The notes under the pieces were generated by a model that saw only the letters and a list, made by a program, of their open reading frames with translations, had not been told where the DNA came from and ran no database searches. 64,000 nt of DNA from assembly GCF_009660225.1 (NCBI RefSeq), contig NZ_CP045920.1, positions 1 through 64,000 on the forward strand. The letters are read 5' to 3'. How positions within the stretch are numbered: the stretch's first letter is position 1; every line of letters starts with the position of its first letter. This DNA is from Pseudactinotalea sp. HY158 (GTDB lineage: Bacteria > Actinomycetota > Actinomycetes > Actinomycetales > Beutenbergiaceae). Made by a program: the position numbers and the translations under genes. Below are positions 1 to 13,215 of the stretch, piece by piece.

Positions 1-28
1 TACATCGCGCCTCGGTCTCCGATGCACA

Positions 29-152
29 GGCTGTGGATAGACCGTACGATGGACACTTCGCCCACTCGGATCCCGACGCTCCCGCCGTCCGGACGGCCGC
101 GTGAAAACTACATCCGTGTCATACCCACAGCTGTGGATAAGGTTGTGGATCC
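29..152. promoter_or_regulatory. DnaA boxes upstream of dnaA
   Basis: Three DnaA-box-like nonamers lie before the dnaA start: TGTGGATAG at 32-40, TGTGGATAA (reverse complement of the consensus TTATCCACA) at 132-140 and TTGTGGATC at 143-151. They probably mediate autoregulation of dnaA or form the upstream part of the origin. The boxes at 132-151 would fall inside the coding region if dnaA began at GTG 101, which argues for the downstream TTG start. Confidence 0.7.
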
Positions 153-178
153 AGTCGTCGTACACCCAGGGAGGGCTC

Positions 179-1633
179 TTGTCCGAAGCGCCGTTGGACA
201 CCGAAGCCGTCGCCGTCGGGTGGAACCGTGCGGTCGAGATCCTCGCCAATCGCGGCGAACTCTCGGGAGCACAGATGGGTTTCGTGCGCCTGACGAAGCC
301 CCTGGGCGTCATCGACAACACGGTGCTCCTGGCCGTCGCGAGCGACTTCGCCAAGGATTTCATCGAGACCCGTGCGCGGGAATCGATCATCTCCGCCCTG
401 ACGACCTCCCTGTCCCGTCCGGTCCGTGTGGCCGTGACGGTCGATCCGAGCCTCGAGGACTCCCCCGCCGCACCGCCGGCGCCGCCGGTCCCCGCGAGCC
501 CCGTATTTCCGGAGCATCTCGCACCGGTCTCCGACGACGAACCGGACCGGTGGTCCACGTCGACCACGACCGGCCCGCGTGACGGCCTCGTGGATCCGAA
601 CGCCCGGCTCAACGTCAACTACACGTTCGACACGTTCGTCATCGGTTCCTCCAACAGGTTCGCGCACGCCGCGGCGACCGCCGTCGCCGAGGCGCCGGCA
701 CGGGCATACAACCCCCTGTTCATCTACGGTCAGTCGGGCCTGGGCAAGACCCATCTGCTCCATGCGATCGGCCACTACGCCCAGCACCTGTATCCGGGAG
801 TGCGGGTCCGGTACGTGAACTCGGAGGAGTTCACCAACGACTTCATCAACTCGATCCGGGACGACAAGGCCGAGGCGTTCCAGCGGCGCTACCGCGAGGT
901 CGACGTGCTCCTCGTGGACGACATCCAGTTCCTGCAGGGCAAGGAACAGACGATGGAGGAGTTCTTCCACACGTTCAACACCCTCCACAACGACGCGAAG
1001 CAGGTCGTCATCACCTCGGATCTGCCGCCGAAACGGCTCGCGGGCTTCGAGGACCGGATGCGATCGCGATTCGAGTGGGGCCTGCTGACCGATGTCCAGC
1101 CGCCCGACCTCGAGACCCGGATCGCCATCCTGCGCAAGAAGGCCAGTTCGGAGGAGTTCCAGGCCCCGAGCGACGTGCTCGAGTACATCGCCTCGAAGAT
1201 CTCGACGAACATCCGTGAGCTCGAGGGCGCCCTCATCCGGGTGACCGCCTTCGCCAACCTCAATCGTCAGGCGGTCGACACGTCTCTGGCCGAGCTCGTG
1301 CTCAAGGACCTCATCAGCGACGACGACACCCCCGAGATCACCCCGTCGGTGATCATGGCTCAGACCGCGGCCTACTTCTCCGTCTCGATCGAGGCGCTGT
1401 GCAGTGCCGACCGTTCCCGAGTCCTCGTCAACGCCCGCCAGATCGCCATGTACCTGTGCCGGGAACTGACTGAACTGTCGCTGCCGAAGATCGGTCAGGT
1501 CTTCGGCAACCGCGACCACACGACTGTGATGCACGCCTACCGCAAGATCACCCAGCTCATGGCGGAGCGACGAGCCACGTACAACCAGGTCACCGAGCTG
1601 ACCAACCGCATCAAGCAGCAGAACCGGGCCTGA
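179..1633 (+). CDS. dnaA: Chromosomal replication initiator protein DnaA
   Basis: AAA+ initiator that binds DnaA boxes, melts the origin and loads DnaB. From TTG 179 it is 484 aa, a usual size. Walker A GQSGLGKT is at about residues 184-191, Walker B LLVDDIQF at about 244-251, and the C-terminal DnaA signature NRDHTTVMH at about 444. A variable, proline-rich linker separates the N-terminal DnaB-interaction domain from the ATPase. TTG 179 is preferred because a strong AGGGAGG Shine-Dalgarno sits 4 nt upstream; the in-frame GTG at 101 would put DnaA boxes inside the gene. It is followed by oriC and dnaN, the normal bacterial origin arrangement. Confidence 0.97.
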   Translation: MSEAPLDTEAVAVGWNRAVEILANRGELSGAQMGFVRLTKPLGVIDNTVLLAVASDFAKDFIETRARESIISALTTSLSRPVRVAVTVDPSLEDSPAAPPAPPVPASPVFPEHLAPVSDDEPDRWSTSTTTGPRDGLVDPNARLNVNYTFDTFVIGSSNRFAHAAATAVAEAPARAYNPLFIYGQSGLGKTHLLHAIGHYAQHLYPGVRVRYVNSEEFTNDFINSIRDDKAEAFQRRYREVDVLLVDDIQFLQGKEQTMEEFFHTFNTLHNDAKQVVITSDLPPKRLAGFEDRMRSRFEWGLLTDVQPPDLETRIAILRKKASSEEFQAPSDVLEYIASKISTNIRELEGALIRVTAFANLNRQAVDTSLAELVLKDLISDDDTPEITPSVIMAQTAAYFSVSIEALCSADRSRVLVNARQIAMYLCRELTELSLPKIGQVFGNRDHTTVMHAYRKITQLMAERRATYNQVTELTNRIKQQNRA

Positions 1634-1689
1634 TCGGGCTCGATGAGCGGACCGGGCCCGAGGAGCGGCACCAGGACGTCGCCGAGGGA

Positions 1690-1916
1690 ACGTCTGGCCC
1701 AGATCCCCGCCATACACAGCTGTGGACAACTCTGTGGACAACCGTGGAGGAAGCGTCCAGACCGGTGGATAACTCCCTGTGAATCCGTGGACAGAGAACC
1801 CCGCCGTTGAGATATCCACAGACCGCCTCGACTCACACACAGGCCGGTCCGTCGTCGATCCACACCCCGGTCCAACCTCTGACCTGCATGGACGCCGGTT
1901 ATCCACATGATCCACA
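1690..1916. other. oriC: oriC: DnaA-box cluster between dnaA and dnaN
   Basis: The 480-bp dnaA-dnaN gap has no gene and is crowded with DnaA-box-like 9-mers in both orientations: TGTGGACAA at 1721-1729 and 1733-1741, GGTGGATAA at 1764-1772, ATATCCACA at 1812-1820, a perfect TTATCCACA at 1899-1907 and TGATCCACA at 1908-1916. Relaxed boxes with GTGGACA are typical of actinobacterial origins. The region 1917-2113 carries the dnaN promoter and leader, with AGGAAGAAGGAG at 2091-2102. Confidence 0.9.
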
Positions 1917-2113
1917 CCCCCTATGACGATGACGAGACCTATGGGGCTCCCGAAGATGTGGACAGCCAACAATCACCATGCTGCGCCCGACTCCGACCCG
2001 CGGGACCGACCTCGCATGCACTCACCACGCTCCTCGACGCGACCGGTAGAGTTGGGCTGCTGGGAGATCCCAGGAATGCTCGACCCAGCCAGGAAGAAGG
2101 AGATTCCAGCACC

Positions 2114-3241
2114 GTGAAGTTTCGAGTTGAGCGAGACGTCCTCGCCGAAGCCGTGACGTGGACAGCTCGCACCTTGCCGGTGCGTCCACCCGTTCCCGTC
2201 CTGTCCGGAGTGCGAATCACAGCCGTCGCTGACGGCACCCTGACCCTGTCGACCTTCGACTACGACGTCTCGGCCCGGTCCCAGGTGGCCGCCGACGTGG
2301 AGGAGCCGGGAGAGGTCCTGGTCTCCGGACGGCTCCTGGCCGACATCTCCAGGGCCCTGCCGGCCCGCCCCATCGAGATGACCATCGAGGGCACCAAGGT
2401 CCAGGTCACGTGCGGATCCTCGCGCTTCACGCTCGCGACGATGCCGGTCGACGAGTATCCGACGCTCCCGGACATGCCGGCGCATGCCGGTTCGATCCCC
2501 GTCGACGCGTTCTCCCGCGCGGTCGCCCAGGTCTCGATCGCGGCGGGCAGGGACGAGACCCTTCCCCTGCTCACGGGCGTCAAGCTCGAGATCCGTGGTG
2601 ACAAGCTCACGTTCATGGCGACCGACCGCTACCGGCTCGCCCTGCGGGAGATCTCGTGGGCGCCGGTCAATCCGCAGATCGAGCGGGAGGCGCTCGTGCG
2701 GGCGCGGACCCTCACCGACGTCGCCAAGTCGCTCACCTCCGCCGGCAACGTGGAACTGTCCCTCTCCGAGGGGTCGGACATCATCGGGTTCGAGGCGGGC
2801 GGGCGCCACAGCACCTCGGTGCTCGTGGACGGCGACTACCCCCCGGTGCGCCGACTCTTCCCCGATCAGACCTCGATCCACACCGTGACGAACACGGCCG
2901 CGCTCATCGAGGCCGCCAAGCGCGTCGCCCTCGTGGCCGAACGCAACACTCCGATCCGGCTGACGTTCAGCGAGGGGCAGGTCGTGCTCGAAGCCGGTCA
3001 GGGAGACGACGCCCAGGCCTCCGAGGCGCTCGAGTCCACCCTCGTGGGCGAGGAGATCAGCACGGCCTTCAACCCGACGTACCTGCTCGAGGGCCTGGCC
3101 GCGCTGGGAACGGACTTCGTTCGGCTCTCGTTCACGCAGGCGTCCAAGCCCGTGGTCATGACCGGGCAGGACAGCCTCGACTCGGAGGATCACTTCGACG
3201 AGTTCCGCTACCTGCTCATGCCCATTCGCTTCGCGAGCTGA
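2114..3241 (+). CDS. dnaN: DNA polymerase III beta sliding clamp
   Basis: Ring-shaped dimeric clamp that tethers DNA polymerase III to the template. From GTG 2114 it is 375 aa, starting VKFRVERDVLAEAVTW and ending MPIRFAS; the C-terminal MPIRF-like tail is typical of actinobacterial DnaN. The reading frame is open upstream to 1907, but that segment is oriC sequence and lacks clamp homology. GTG 2114 has a purine-rich Shine-Dalgarno (AGGAAGAAGGAG) about 11 nt upstream. It lies between oriC and gnd. Confidence 0.97.
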   Translation: MKFRVERDVLAEAVTWTARTLPVRPPVPVLSGVRITAVADGTLTLSTFDYDVSARSQVAADVEEPGEVLVSGRLLADISRALPARPIEMTIEGTKVQVTCGSSRFTLATMPVDEYPTLPDMPAHAGSIPVDAFSRAVAQVSIAAGRDETLPLLTGVKLEIRGDKLTFMATDRYRLALREISWAPVNPQIEREALVRARTLTDVAKSLTSAGNVELSLSEGSDIIGFEAGGRHSTSVLVDGDYPPVRRLFPDQTSIHTVTNTAALIEAAKRVALVAERNTPIRLTFSEGQVVLEAGQGDDAQASEALESTLVGEEISTAFNPTYLLEGLAALGTDFVRLSFTQASKPVVMTGQDSLDSEDHFDEFRYLLMPIRFAS

Positions 3242-3306
3242 CGCCGGGCCCCGCGACCGCACCGGCCACGGAGCCGCCACCCCATCCCCGCTCTAGGAGG
3301 GCTCTC

Positions 3307-4200
3307 ATGCACATCGGACTCATCGGCCTCGGTCGAATGGGGGGCAACATGCGTGCCCGCCTCCGAGCCGCGGGAATCGAGGTGACCGGTTACGACCCCA
3401 ACCCCGAGGTCTCCGACGTCGCCGATCTGGACGCCCTGGTGGCCGCGCTGCCCTCGACGAAGATCGTGTGGGTCATGGTTCCGGCCGGCGAGGTGACCGA
3501 ATCGGTCATCACCGGCCTCGCCGGGCACCTGCGGGCCGGCGACCTCGTCATCGACGGCGGGAACACCCGGTATCACGACGATCTCCGACGCGCGAGGGAA
3601 CTCGGCGCGCGCGGAATCCGCTACGTCGACGCCGGCGTCTCGGGCGGCATCTGGGGCAAGGACGTCGGCTATGGGCTCATGGTCGGAGGCGAGGACGAGG
3701 CGATCACCGAGCTCATGCCCGTCTTCGACGCACTGCGCCCCGACGGGCCGCGCGAGGAGGGCTTCGTGCACGCCGGCCCGGTCGGCGCCGGGCACTACGC
3801 CAAGATGATCCACAACGGCGTCGAGTACGGCATCATGCAGGCCTACGCCGAGGGCTACGAGATCCTCGCCGCCCGCCCGGATCTCGTACCCGACGTGAGC
3901 AAGGTCTTCCAGGCGTGGCAGCGGGGAACGGTTGTGCGGTCGTGGCTGCTCGAGCTGCTCATCAAGGCGCTCAACTCCGATCCCCGCCTCCACGAGATCC
4001 AGGGTTATGTGGCCGACTCCGGGGAGGGGCGCTGGACCGTCAAGGAGGCCGTGGACCTCGCGGTTCCCGCGCCGGTCATCAGCGCCGCGCTCTTCGCGCG
4101 CTTCGACTCCCGACAGGAGGACTCCCCGGCGATGAAGGCGGTGGCGGCACTCCGCCAACAGTTCGGCGGCCATGCCGTGCGGGCGGCCGAGGAGCAGTGA
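3307..4200 (+). CDS. gnd: 6-phosphogluconate dehydrogenase, decarboxylating, short (YqeC/GndA-like) type
   Basis: Oxidatively decarboxylates 6-phosphogluconate to ribulose 5-phosphate in the pentose phosphate pathway. The 297-aa protein begins with the Rossmann motif GLIGLGRMGGNM. It has the substrate loop SGGIWGKDVGYGLMVGG around residues 114-130 and the catalytic KMIHNGVEYG around 160-169. At about 300 aa it belongs to the short form rather than the 470-aa classical enzyme. ATG 3307 has AGGAGGG 4 nt upstream. Its place between dnaN and recF is an actinobacterial hallmark. Confidence 0.93.
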   Translation: MHIGLIGLGRMGGNMRARLRAAGIEVTGYDPNPEVSDVADLDALVAALPSTKIVWVMVPAGEVTESVITGLAGHLRAGDLVIDGGNTRYHDDLRRARELGARGIRYVDAGVSGGIWGKDVGYGLMVGGEDEAITELMPVFDALRPDGPREEGFVHAGPVGAGHYAKMIHNGVEYGIMQAYAEGYEILAARPDLVPDVSKVFQAWQRGTVVRSWLLELLIKALNSDPRLHEIQGYVADSGEGRWTVKEAVDLAVPAPVISAALFARFDSRQEDSPAMKAVAALRQQFGGHAVRAAEEQ

Positions 4201-4232
4201 TCGTCCCCGGTCCGAGCGTGTCTGCGGTCTGA

Positions 4233-5460
4233 ATGTATGTCTCCGACCTCGCGCTGACCGACTTCCGCTCCTATCCGCACGTCGTGCTCGCGCTCGAGCC
4301 CGGGGTGACGGCGCTCGTGGGACCGAACGGGCAGGGGAAGACGAACCTCGTCGAGTCCCTCGGCTACCTCGCCACCTTCAGCTCCCACCGGGTGGCGGGC
4401 GATGCCGCCCTCGTGCGCGCGGGCACTCCGCGGGCGATCGTGCAGGCCAAGGTCGTGCGGGCGGGCCGGCCGACCACGCTCGAGGTCGAGATCGTCGCGG
4501 GTCGCGCGAATCGGGCCCGCCTCAACCGGGCACCCGTCACCCGCACCCGGGAGCTGCTCGGACATCTGCGGACGGTGCTCTTCGCACCCGAGGACCTCGC
4601 CCTCGTCAAGGGCGATCCGGACGGCCGGCGCCGCTTCGTCGACGAGCTGCTCGTGCTCCTGAGTCCGCGGTTCGCATCCGTGCGAACCGACTACGAACGC
4701 GTGATCAAGCAACGCAACGCCCTGCTCAAGTCGGCCGGCGCGGCGCGCCGGGGCGGCCGGGGCGCCGACCTGAGCACGCTCGACATCTGGGACGCCAAGG
4801 CGGCCGCCGCGGGGGCGGAGCTGCTCGCCGCGCGCGTGCGGCTGCTCGCGGAGCTGCGGCCCCACGTCGCGACCGCCTACGAACAGGTCTCCGGCGGTCA
4901 GGGGTCGGCCGAGCTTCGCTACCGCACGAGCCTCGAGGCCGATTCGCGCCGGCCGGTCGGCGGCAAAGTCGCCCGCCCGGTCGCCGGCCCGGTCGACGGC
5001 ACGGGCGGCTCTCGGGACGTCCTCGTCGCGACGGCCGAGGAGGCCGAGCTCGCAGACGCCGCCCTCGTCGAGGCCCGGCTGCTCGAGGCGATGGCGCGGC
5101 TGCGCGGCAAGGAGCTGGACCGGGGCGTCAGCCTCGTGGGCCCACACCGTGACGACCTCGACCTCGTCCTCGGCGGGCTGCCGGCCAAGGGGTACGCCAG
5201 TCACGGGGAGTCGTGGTCGTTCGCGCTGGCGCTGCGGCTCGCGTCGTATGAATTGCTTCGCCACGACGACTGGACCGAGGACGGCGAGCCCGTGCTCATC
5301 CTCGACGACGTGTTCGCGGAGCTCGACGCCCGCCGCCGGGCCCGGCTCGCGGAACTCGTGGCGTCGGCCCAGCAGGTGATCATCACGGCCGCCGTGGCCA
5401 CGGACGTTCCCGTGGAGTTGAGCGGCGGCCGCATCGACGTGATGGAATCGGTGGCCACGC

Positions 5461-5471
<11 letters not shown>
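4233..5471 (+). CDS. recF: DNA replication and repair protein RecF
   Basis: SMC-like ATPase that helps load RecA at gapped DNA and stalled forks. The 412-aa product has Walker [14 protein letters not shown] near residues 30-42, an ABC-type signature region late in the protein and Walker [12 protein letters not shown] near 353-363. It starts at ATG 4233, 32 nt after gnd, and overlaps the downstream DUF721 gene by 11 nt, so recF and dciA are probably translationally coupled. Confidence 0.96.
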
Positions 5472-8384
<2,913 letters not shown>

Positions 8385-8416
8385 CCCGCTGCTCGAACGA
8401 CGTAAGGATCTAATTC

Positions 8417-11005
8417 GTGAGCGACACCCCCACCTCGGTTCCTGAGTCCACCGGCCGGATCGAACAGGTCGACCTCCAGCTCGAGATGCAGCGGTCCTAT
8501 CTCGACTACGCCATGAGCGTCATCGTCGGGCGCGCACTTCCGGAGATCCGCGACGGTCTCAAGCCCGTGCACCGGCGCGTGCTCTATGCGATGTACGACG
8601 GCGGCTACCGCCCCGACTCCTCGTTCTCGAAGTGCTCGCGCGTCGTCGGCGACGTCATGGGGCAGTTCCACCCGCACGGCGACAGCGCGATCTACGACGC
8701 GCTCGTGCGGCTCGTGCAGCCGTGGTCGCTGCGCTACCCGCTCGTGGCCGGCCAGGGCAACTTCGGCTCCCCCGGCAACGACCCGGCGGCCGCGCCCCGG
8801 TACACCGAGTGCAAGATGGCCCCACTCGCGATGGAGATGCTGCGGGACATCGACAAGGACACGGTCGACTTCGGCGACAACTACGACGGCCGCACGCAGG
8901 AACCGCTCGTGCTGCCCAGCCGGTTCCCGAACCTGCTCGTCAACGGCTCGGCGGGCATCGCCGTCGGAATGGCCACGAACATCCCCCCGCACAACCTGCG
9001 GGAGGTGGCCGACGCGGTGCATTGGTTCCTCGATCACCCGGACGCCACCCCGGAGGAGCTCCTCGCGGCCTCGATGCAGCGCATCAAGGGGCCCGACTTC
9101 CCGACCGGCGCGCAGATCCTCGGGATCCGGGGGATCGAGGACGCGTATCGCACCGGCCGCGGGTCGGTCACGATGCGCGCGGTGGTCGAGGTGGAGGAGA
9201 TCCAGGGCCGGCAGTGCCTCGTGGTGACCGAGCTGCCCTATCAGGTCAATCCGGACAACCTCGCCGCCAAGATCGCCGAGCTCACCCGCGACGGCCGCCT
9301 GCAGGGCATCGCCGACATCCGCGACGAGACCTCGGGGCGCGCCGGCCAGCGCCTCGTCATCGTGCTCAAGCGCGACGCGATCGCCAAGGTCGTGCTCAAC
9401 AACCTCTACAAGCACACCCAGCTGCAGGACACCTTCGGCGCGAACATGCTCGCGCTCGTGGACGGCGTCCCCCGCACCCTCTCCCTCAACGCCTTCATCC
9501 GGCACTGGACCGATCACCAGGTCGAGGTCATCGTGCGCCGCACGCAGTGGCTGCTGCGCCGCGCCGAGGACCGCATCCACATCCTCCGCGGGCTCATCAA
9601 GGCCCTCGACGCCCTCGACGCGGTCATTGCGCTCATCCGGGCGTCGGCCACGGTCGACGCGGCCCGCACCGGCCTCATGGACCTCCTCGAGATCGACGAG
9701 ATCCAGGCCAACGCGATCCTCGAGATGCAGCTGCGCCGCCTCGCGGCGCTGGAGCGACAGAAGATCCTCAACGAGTTCGCCACCCTCGAGGCCGAGATCG
9801 CCGAATACCGGGAGATCCTCGCCTCCCCGGTGCGGCAGCGGGAGATCATCGCCACCGAGCTGACCGAGCTCGTCGACCGCTACGGCGACGAACGCCGCAC
9901 GACGATCCTGCCCTTCGACGGTGAGATGAGCATCGAGGACCTCATCCCCGAGGAGGACGTCGTGGTGACGATCACCCGCGGCGGCTACGCGAAGCGCACC
10001 CGCACCGACAACTACCGTGCCCAGCATCGCGGCGGCAAGGGCGTGCGGGGGGCCCAGCTGCGGGGCGACGACGTGGTGGATCAGTTCTTCACCACGACGA
10101 CGCATCACTGGCTGCTGTTCTTCACCAACCTCGGGCGCGTCTATCGGGCCAAGGGGTACGAGCTGCCCGAGGGCGGCCGGGACGCCAAGGGTCAGCACGT
10201 GGCGAACCTGCTCGCGTTCCAGCCGGACGAGACGATCGCCCAGGTGCTCGCCATCCGCGACTACACCCAGGCCGAGTACCTCGTGCTCGCCACCAAGTCC
10301 GGGCTTGTGAAGAAGACCCGCCTGAGCGAGTACGACTCCTCCCGCACCGGCGGGGTCATCGCGATCAACCTGCGCGAGCAGGCGGACGGCACGCCGGACG
10401 AGGTGGTCGCCGCCCGGCTGGTCGACAGCGACGACGATCTCCTGCTCGTCTCCCGCGGCGGTCAGTCCATCCGGTTCACCGCCACCGACGACGCGTTGCG
10501 GCCGATGGGCCGGGCCACGAGCGGGGTCACCGGAATGAAGTTCCGGGGTGAGGACTCCCTGCTCAACATGACCGTGGTCGAGCCGGGCGCCGACCTCTTC
10601 GTGGTGACCGAGGGCGGCTTCGCCAAGCGCACGCGCGTGGAGGAGTACCGGCTGCAGGGCCGCGGCGGACTGGGCATCAAGGTGGCCAACCTCGTCCAGG
10701 CTCGCGGTGATCTCGTCGGCGCCCTCATCACCCATTCCGACGACGAGGTGCTCGTGATCATGTCGAAGGGCAAGATCGTGCGCTCCGCCGTGAACGAGGT
10801 CTCCCTCACGGGTCGCAACACCCAGGGGGTCACCTTCGCCCGGCCGGACAAGGGCGACCGGATCATCGCCGTGGCCCGCAACGACGAATCGGTCGAGGAG
10901 GAGATCGACGAGGTCCCGCCGCAGGAGGATGACGATTCCCTGGTCGATGGCGTAGCGTCTGGCGAGGACCAGGCCGACGACGCGGCCGAGGAAGGTGACG
11001 AATGA
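8417..11005 (+). CDS. gyrA: DNA gyrase subunit A
   Basis: DNA-cleaving subunit of gyrase, 862 aa. The active-site tyrosine is in [10 protein letters not shown] near residue 128. The quinolone-determining segment reads [14 protein letters not shown] near 84-97, with Ser and Asp at the usual resistance positions, so it looks quinolone-sensitive. The C-terminal beta-pinwheel contains repeated blades and a GyrA-box-like segment ([10 protein letters not shown] near 535-544), followed by an acidic tail rich in Glu and Asp. It starts at GTG 8417, 32 nt after gyrB, and overlaps the next gene by 4 nt. Confidence 0.97.
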   Translation: MSDTPTSVPESTGRIEQVDLQLEMQRSYLDYAMSVIVGRALPEIRDGLKPVHRRVLYAMYDGGYRPDSSFSKCSRVVGDVMGQFHPHGDSAIYDALVRLVQPWSLRYPLVAGQGNFGSPGNDPAAAPRYTECKMAPLAMEMLRDIDKDTVDFGDNYDGRTQEPLVLPSRFPNLLVNGSAGIAVGMATNIPPHNLREVADAVHWFLDHPDATPEELLAASMQRIKGPDFPTGAQILGIRGIEDAYRTGRGSVTMRAVVEVEEIQGRQCLVVTELPYQVNPDNLAAKIAELTRDGRLQGIADIRDETSGRAGQRLVIVLKRDAIAKVVLNNLYKHTQLQDTFGANMLALVDGVPRTLSLNAFIRHWTDHQVEVIVRRTQWLLRRAEDRIHILRGLIKALDALDAVIALIRASATVDAARTGLMDLLEIDEIQANAILEMQLRRLAALERQKILNEFATLEAEIAEYREILASPVRQREIIATELTELVDRYGDERRTTILPFDGEMSIEDLIPEEDVVVTITRGGYAKRTRTDNYRAQHRGGKGVRGAQLRGDDVVDQFFTTTTHHWLLFFTNLGRVYRAKGYELPEGGRDAKGQHVANLLAFQPDETIAQVLAIRDYTQAEYLVLATKSGLVKKTRLSEYDSSRTGGVIAINLREQADGTPDEVVAARLVDSDDDLLLVSRGGQSIRFTATDDALRPMGRATSGVTGMKFRGEDSLLNMTVVEPGADLFVVTEGGFAKRTRVEEYRLQGRGGLGIKVANLVQARGDLVGALITHSDDEVLVIMSKGKIVRSAVNEVSLTGRNTQGVTFARPDKGDRIIAVARNDESVEEEIDEVPPQEDDDSLVDGVASGEDQADDAAEEGDE

Positions 11006-11706
11006 GCCAGAACCCCCAGCAGCCGCCGGTGACGCAACAGGCGCCGGCCGTGCCCCCGCAACGGACCTCGACGCGCACGAGCACGAGCGGCGAGCCCGCT
11101 CCCGCGGGGGTGAACGCAGACGCCCCGACGGCCGGCGTGCCCCGCACGTCCACGCCGCCGACCATCCGGCCCGCCGCCGGACCGGTGCCCCCGGCGGCGT
11201 CCCGAGCCGGCCAGACCTCGTTCGTCGAGCAGGGGCAACTGGGCCGGCCGGGGCAACGGAGCGGCGAGTTCCACTCCACCCGACCGGCTACGGCGCCCAC
11301 GCCCGCCCCCGCGGGGGGAGCTGCGTCGTCCTCGAGCGTTCCCGGGCCCAGGCGGGTGCGACTCACGCTCTCGCACATGGATCCGTGGTCCGTGATGAAG
11401 CTCGCGTTCCTGCTCTCGATCGCGATCGGGATCATGATCGTCGTGGCGGCGGCGCTCTCGTGGATGGTGCTCAACCAGATGGGCGTGTTCGCGAAGATCA
11501 ACAACCTCGTGATCAATGATCTGCAGGCGACCTCCTTCGGACCGATCCTGGAGTACATGGAGTTCTCGCGGGTGCTGTCGGTCGCGACCGTCATCGCGGT
11601 CATCGACATCGTGCTGTTCACGGCGCTGGCGACCCTGGGGGCGTTCATCTACAACTTCGTCGCGGCGATGGTGGGTGGCCTGCATCTCACTTTGACCGAT
11701 GACTAG
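11002..11706 (+). CDS. DUF3566 transmembrane protein encoded after gyrA
   Basis: Membrane protein of unknown function found next to gyrA in most actinobacteria. The 234-aa product has a proline/alanine/threonine-rich, probably disordered cytoplasmic half (about residues 1-120). The DUF3566 domain begins [20 protein letters not shown] and has two hydrophobic segments at about 132-155 and 195-225. It overlaps the gyrA stop by ATGA, so it is translationally coupled. A role linked to the cell envelope or division is inferred only from conservation and topology. Confidence 0.85.
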   Translation: MSQNPQQPPVTQQAPAVPPQRTSTRTSTSGEPAPAGVNADAPTAGVPRTSTPPTIRPAAGPVPPAASRAGQTSFVEQGQLGRPGQRSGEFHSTRPATAPTPAPAGGAASSSSVPGPRRVRLTLSHMDPWSVMKLAFLLSIAIGIMIVVAAALSWMVLNQMGVFAKINNLVINDLQATSFGPILEYMEFSRVLSVATVIAVIDIVLFTALATLGAFIYNFVAAMVGGLHLTLTDD

Positions 11707-11714
11707 GATCTGAT

Positions 11715-11768
11715 TTGAGTATCCGGGCTCAGGCCTGCGATACTCTCTACCGGCCCCACGTGTGGGGC
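11715..11768 (+). promoter_or_regulatory. Putative promoter of tRNA-Ile
   Basis: TTGAGT at 11715-11720 and GATACT at 11739-11744 are separated by 18 nt and resemble a housekeeping promoter just before tRNA-Ile. A strong hairpin, GCCCCAC/GTGGGGC with a 2-nt loop, occupies 11753-11768, immediately before the mature tRNA, and could be a processing signal or a terminator for the DUF3566 gene. Confidence 0.5.
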
Positions 11769-11771
11769 GGC

Positions 11772-11845
11772 GGGCCTATAGCTCAGACGGTTAGAGCGCT
11801 TCCCTGATAAGGAAGAGGTCGCTGGTTCGAGTCCAGCTAGGCCCA
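11772..11845 (+). tRNA. tRNA-Ile (GAT)
   Basis: A 74-nt cloverleaf: acceptor stem GGGCCTA/TAGGCCC, D-arm starting GCTC, anticodon stem-loop TTCCCTGATAAGGAA with anticodon GAT, T-arm GCTGGTTCGAGTCCAGC and discriminator A. CCA is not fully encoded. It is followed closely by the DLW-39 gene and tRNA-Ala, as is usual in this order. Confidence 0.95.
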
Positions 11846-11871
11846 CTGGATCGCGATCGGGAGGTCGAGAC

Positions 11872-11988
11872 ATGAAGAAGCTGCTGTTCCTGGCGGCCGT
11901 CGTGGCCGGCGGTGTCTTCGTCTGGCGCAAGGTCCAGGAGGAGAAGGCCCAGCGCGAGCTGTGGACCGAGGTCTCCGACCCCGTCTGA
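11872..11988 (+). CDS. DLW-39 family small membrane protein
   Basis: A 38-aa single-span protein, MKKLLFLAAVVAGGVFVW then RKVQEEKAQRELWTEVSDPV. The hydrophobic helix is residues 4-18. The charged tail ends in ELW plus a short acidic segment, matching the DLW-39 family (named for about 39 residues and a DLW motif), with ELW here in place of DLW. It sits between tRNA-Ile and tRNA-Ala, its conserved location. A Shine-Dalgarno GGGAGG lies 8 nt before ATG. Function is unknown. Confidence 0.85.
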   Translation: MKKLLFLAAVVAGGVFVWRKVQEEKAQRELWTEVSDPV

Positions 11989-12052
11989 GGCACGCCCACA
12001 CCCGGGGCGCGGCCGTCGGCCGCCCGCCCCTCCCCGGTCCTGTGCGGATCGC

Positions 12053-12125
12053 GGGGCCATGGCGCAATTGGTAGCGCACCTGCTTTGCAAGCAGGGGGTT
12101 GCGGGTTCGAGTCCCGCTGGCTCCA
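12053..12125 (+). tRNA. tRNA-Ala (TGC)
   Basis: A 73-nt cloverleaf with acceptor GGGGCCA/TGGCTCC, anticodon loop CTTTGCAAG carrying TGC, T-arm GCGGGTTCGAGTCCCGC and discriminator A, followed by genomic CC. It marks the end of the conserved replication block; accessory DNA begins directly downstream. Confidence 0.95.
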
Positions 12126-12139
12126 CCCAGAGTGTCTTA

Positions 12140-12837
12140 CAGGACACGCGACATCGGAAGATGTGGAGTGTTCCCGTTTGGCTTCCTTGCCTCCGACTGC
12201 CTCGTGAACGATGGTCGCGAAGTGTCCCGCGAGGCGTGGGCGTAGCTGGTCCTCCTCGGTGATCTCCAGGCGCGTGTAGAACGCTTGGTTCGCCAGCCTC
12301 CTGCTCCCGTCATCGGAGTGCGCGTAGGCGCGGTGAGCGTCGGTGAGGAGCCGCAGGCTGTCGTGGAGGAACGCTCGACCGCCGACGTGTTGCTCGTCGT
12401 GCTCGCGCAGACGGAGCTCGATGTCGGCGAGCCCGGCGCGGATTCGGTCTTGGTACCGTTTGAGAGTCGGCAGGTCGATGGCGTCAGCGAAGTGTGCGGC
12501 GAGCGGCAGCATCCAGGCGCGCCCGGTTCGAGGTGAGGTCGGTGAACTCCTGATCGCGTCCCGCTCCGCGCGCGTCGAATGCGGCGTCGACCTCGACGGC
12601 GAGGTGTGCTGGTAGTCATGCTCGCTGATCGACGCGTAGGAGTCCGCGAGTAGGCGTTCTGTGACCTGGCCGGGCACCGCGCGGCGGGTGCAACTGGTCT
12701 TCTTTGCGGCCCTGCCCGAGCAGACGAAGTAGGCGTAGGTCGTGCCTCTCGGGTTGGTGGCGAAGTCGAGCAGCATCCGCGACCCGCAACCGCCGCAGTG
12801 CAGGAGTCCTTTGAGGTGGTGCGCGTGTTGGACGTGC
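12140..12837 (-). pseudogene. Serine recombinase, C-terminal relic (zinc-ribbon part)
   Basis: Reading the minus strand from about 12837 gives HHLKGLLHCGGCGSRMLL, the zinc beta-ribbon of large serine recombinases, then DFATNPRGTTYAYFVCSG and later ADAIDLPTLKRYQDRI and FYTRLEITEEDQLRPRL, typical of the C-terminal coiled-coil region. Around 12535-12610 the family-like sequence shifts frame (VDAAFDARGAGRDQEFTDLT reads in another frame), so there are compensating frameshifts. The catalytic N-terminal domain is absent: an IS5-type remnant abuts at 12841. This is probably a decayed integrase of the island. Confidence 0.8.
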
Positions 12838-13009
12838 CTAGGGCGTGTCTCCTAATCGTGTTGCCCAGGTGAGGGCGGCATGGAGAACGGCTCCGGCGCG
12901 GTAGGTGATGGCGAGCTTGTCGTAGCGGGATGCGATCTCGCGCCACTGCTTGAGCAGTGCGAACGATCGCTCGACGACATTGCGGTCCTTGTAGGCGGCT
13001 CGTCGCCTC
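12838..13009 (-). pseudogene. IS5-family transposase, C-terminal fragment
   Basis: The minus strand encodes AAYKDRNVVERSFALLKQW followed by REIASRYDKLAITYRAGAVLHAALTWATR, the C-terminus of IS5/IS427-type DDE transposases including the conserved ERxFxxLK motif. It ends GDTP then TAG at 12840-12838. The DNA end GGGCGTGTCTCCTAA at 12841-12855 looks like the element's terminal inverted repeat. Only about 55 codons remain, joined to a TetR fragment near 13010 and truncating the recombinase relic on the other side. Confidence 0.8.
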
Positions 13010-13105
13010 GAACCCCCGTTCCGTCAGCAACGGACACGTCGTCGCGACGAGCTTCTGCTTCGAGTCATACGCCGGCCGCCCCGGCCCACGCCGCATCTCC
13101 ACCAT
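13010..13105 (-). pseudogene. TetR-family regulator, N-terminal fragment
   Basis: From ATG 13105 on the minus strand: MVEMRRGPGRPAYDSKQKLV then ATTCPLLTERGFEATS, the start of a TetR-type helix-turn-helix domain. It breaks off where the IS5-type remnant begins, so only about 32 residues remain. Upstream, at 13153-13168, the inverted repeat CGTAC-N6-GTACG could be its former operator. Confidence 0.65.
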
Positions 13106-13215
13106 CGCACCCACTCCTTGCTTTGTGGCCAAACTAAGAAACCATCAATTTCGTACAGTCCAGTACGTACCTTGATCTGCAAGACGCGTGAGGTGTGATT
13201 GGCAGTTGCTACGGA

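Noticed and set aside
101-178. dnaA start at GTG 101
   Set aside because: This 26-codon extension contains DnaA boxes and lacks a good ribosome site, whereas TTG 179 has AGGGAGG upstream and gives a normal-length protein.
11703-12134. Extension of the recombinase relic through both tRNAs
   Set aside because: The frame merely stays open across tRNA-Ala, the DLW-39 gene and tRNA-Ile; family similarity ends near 12140.
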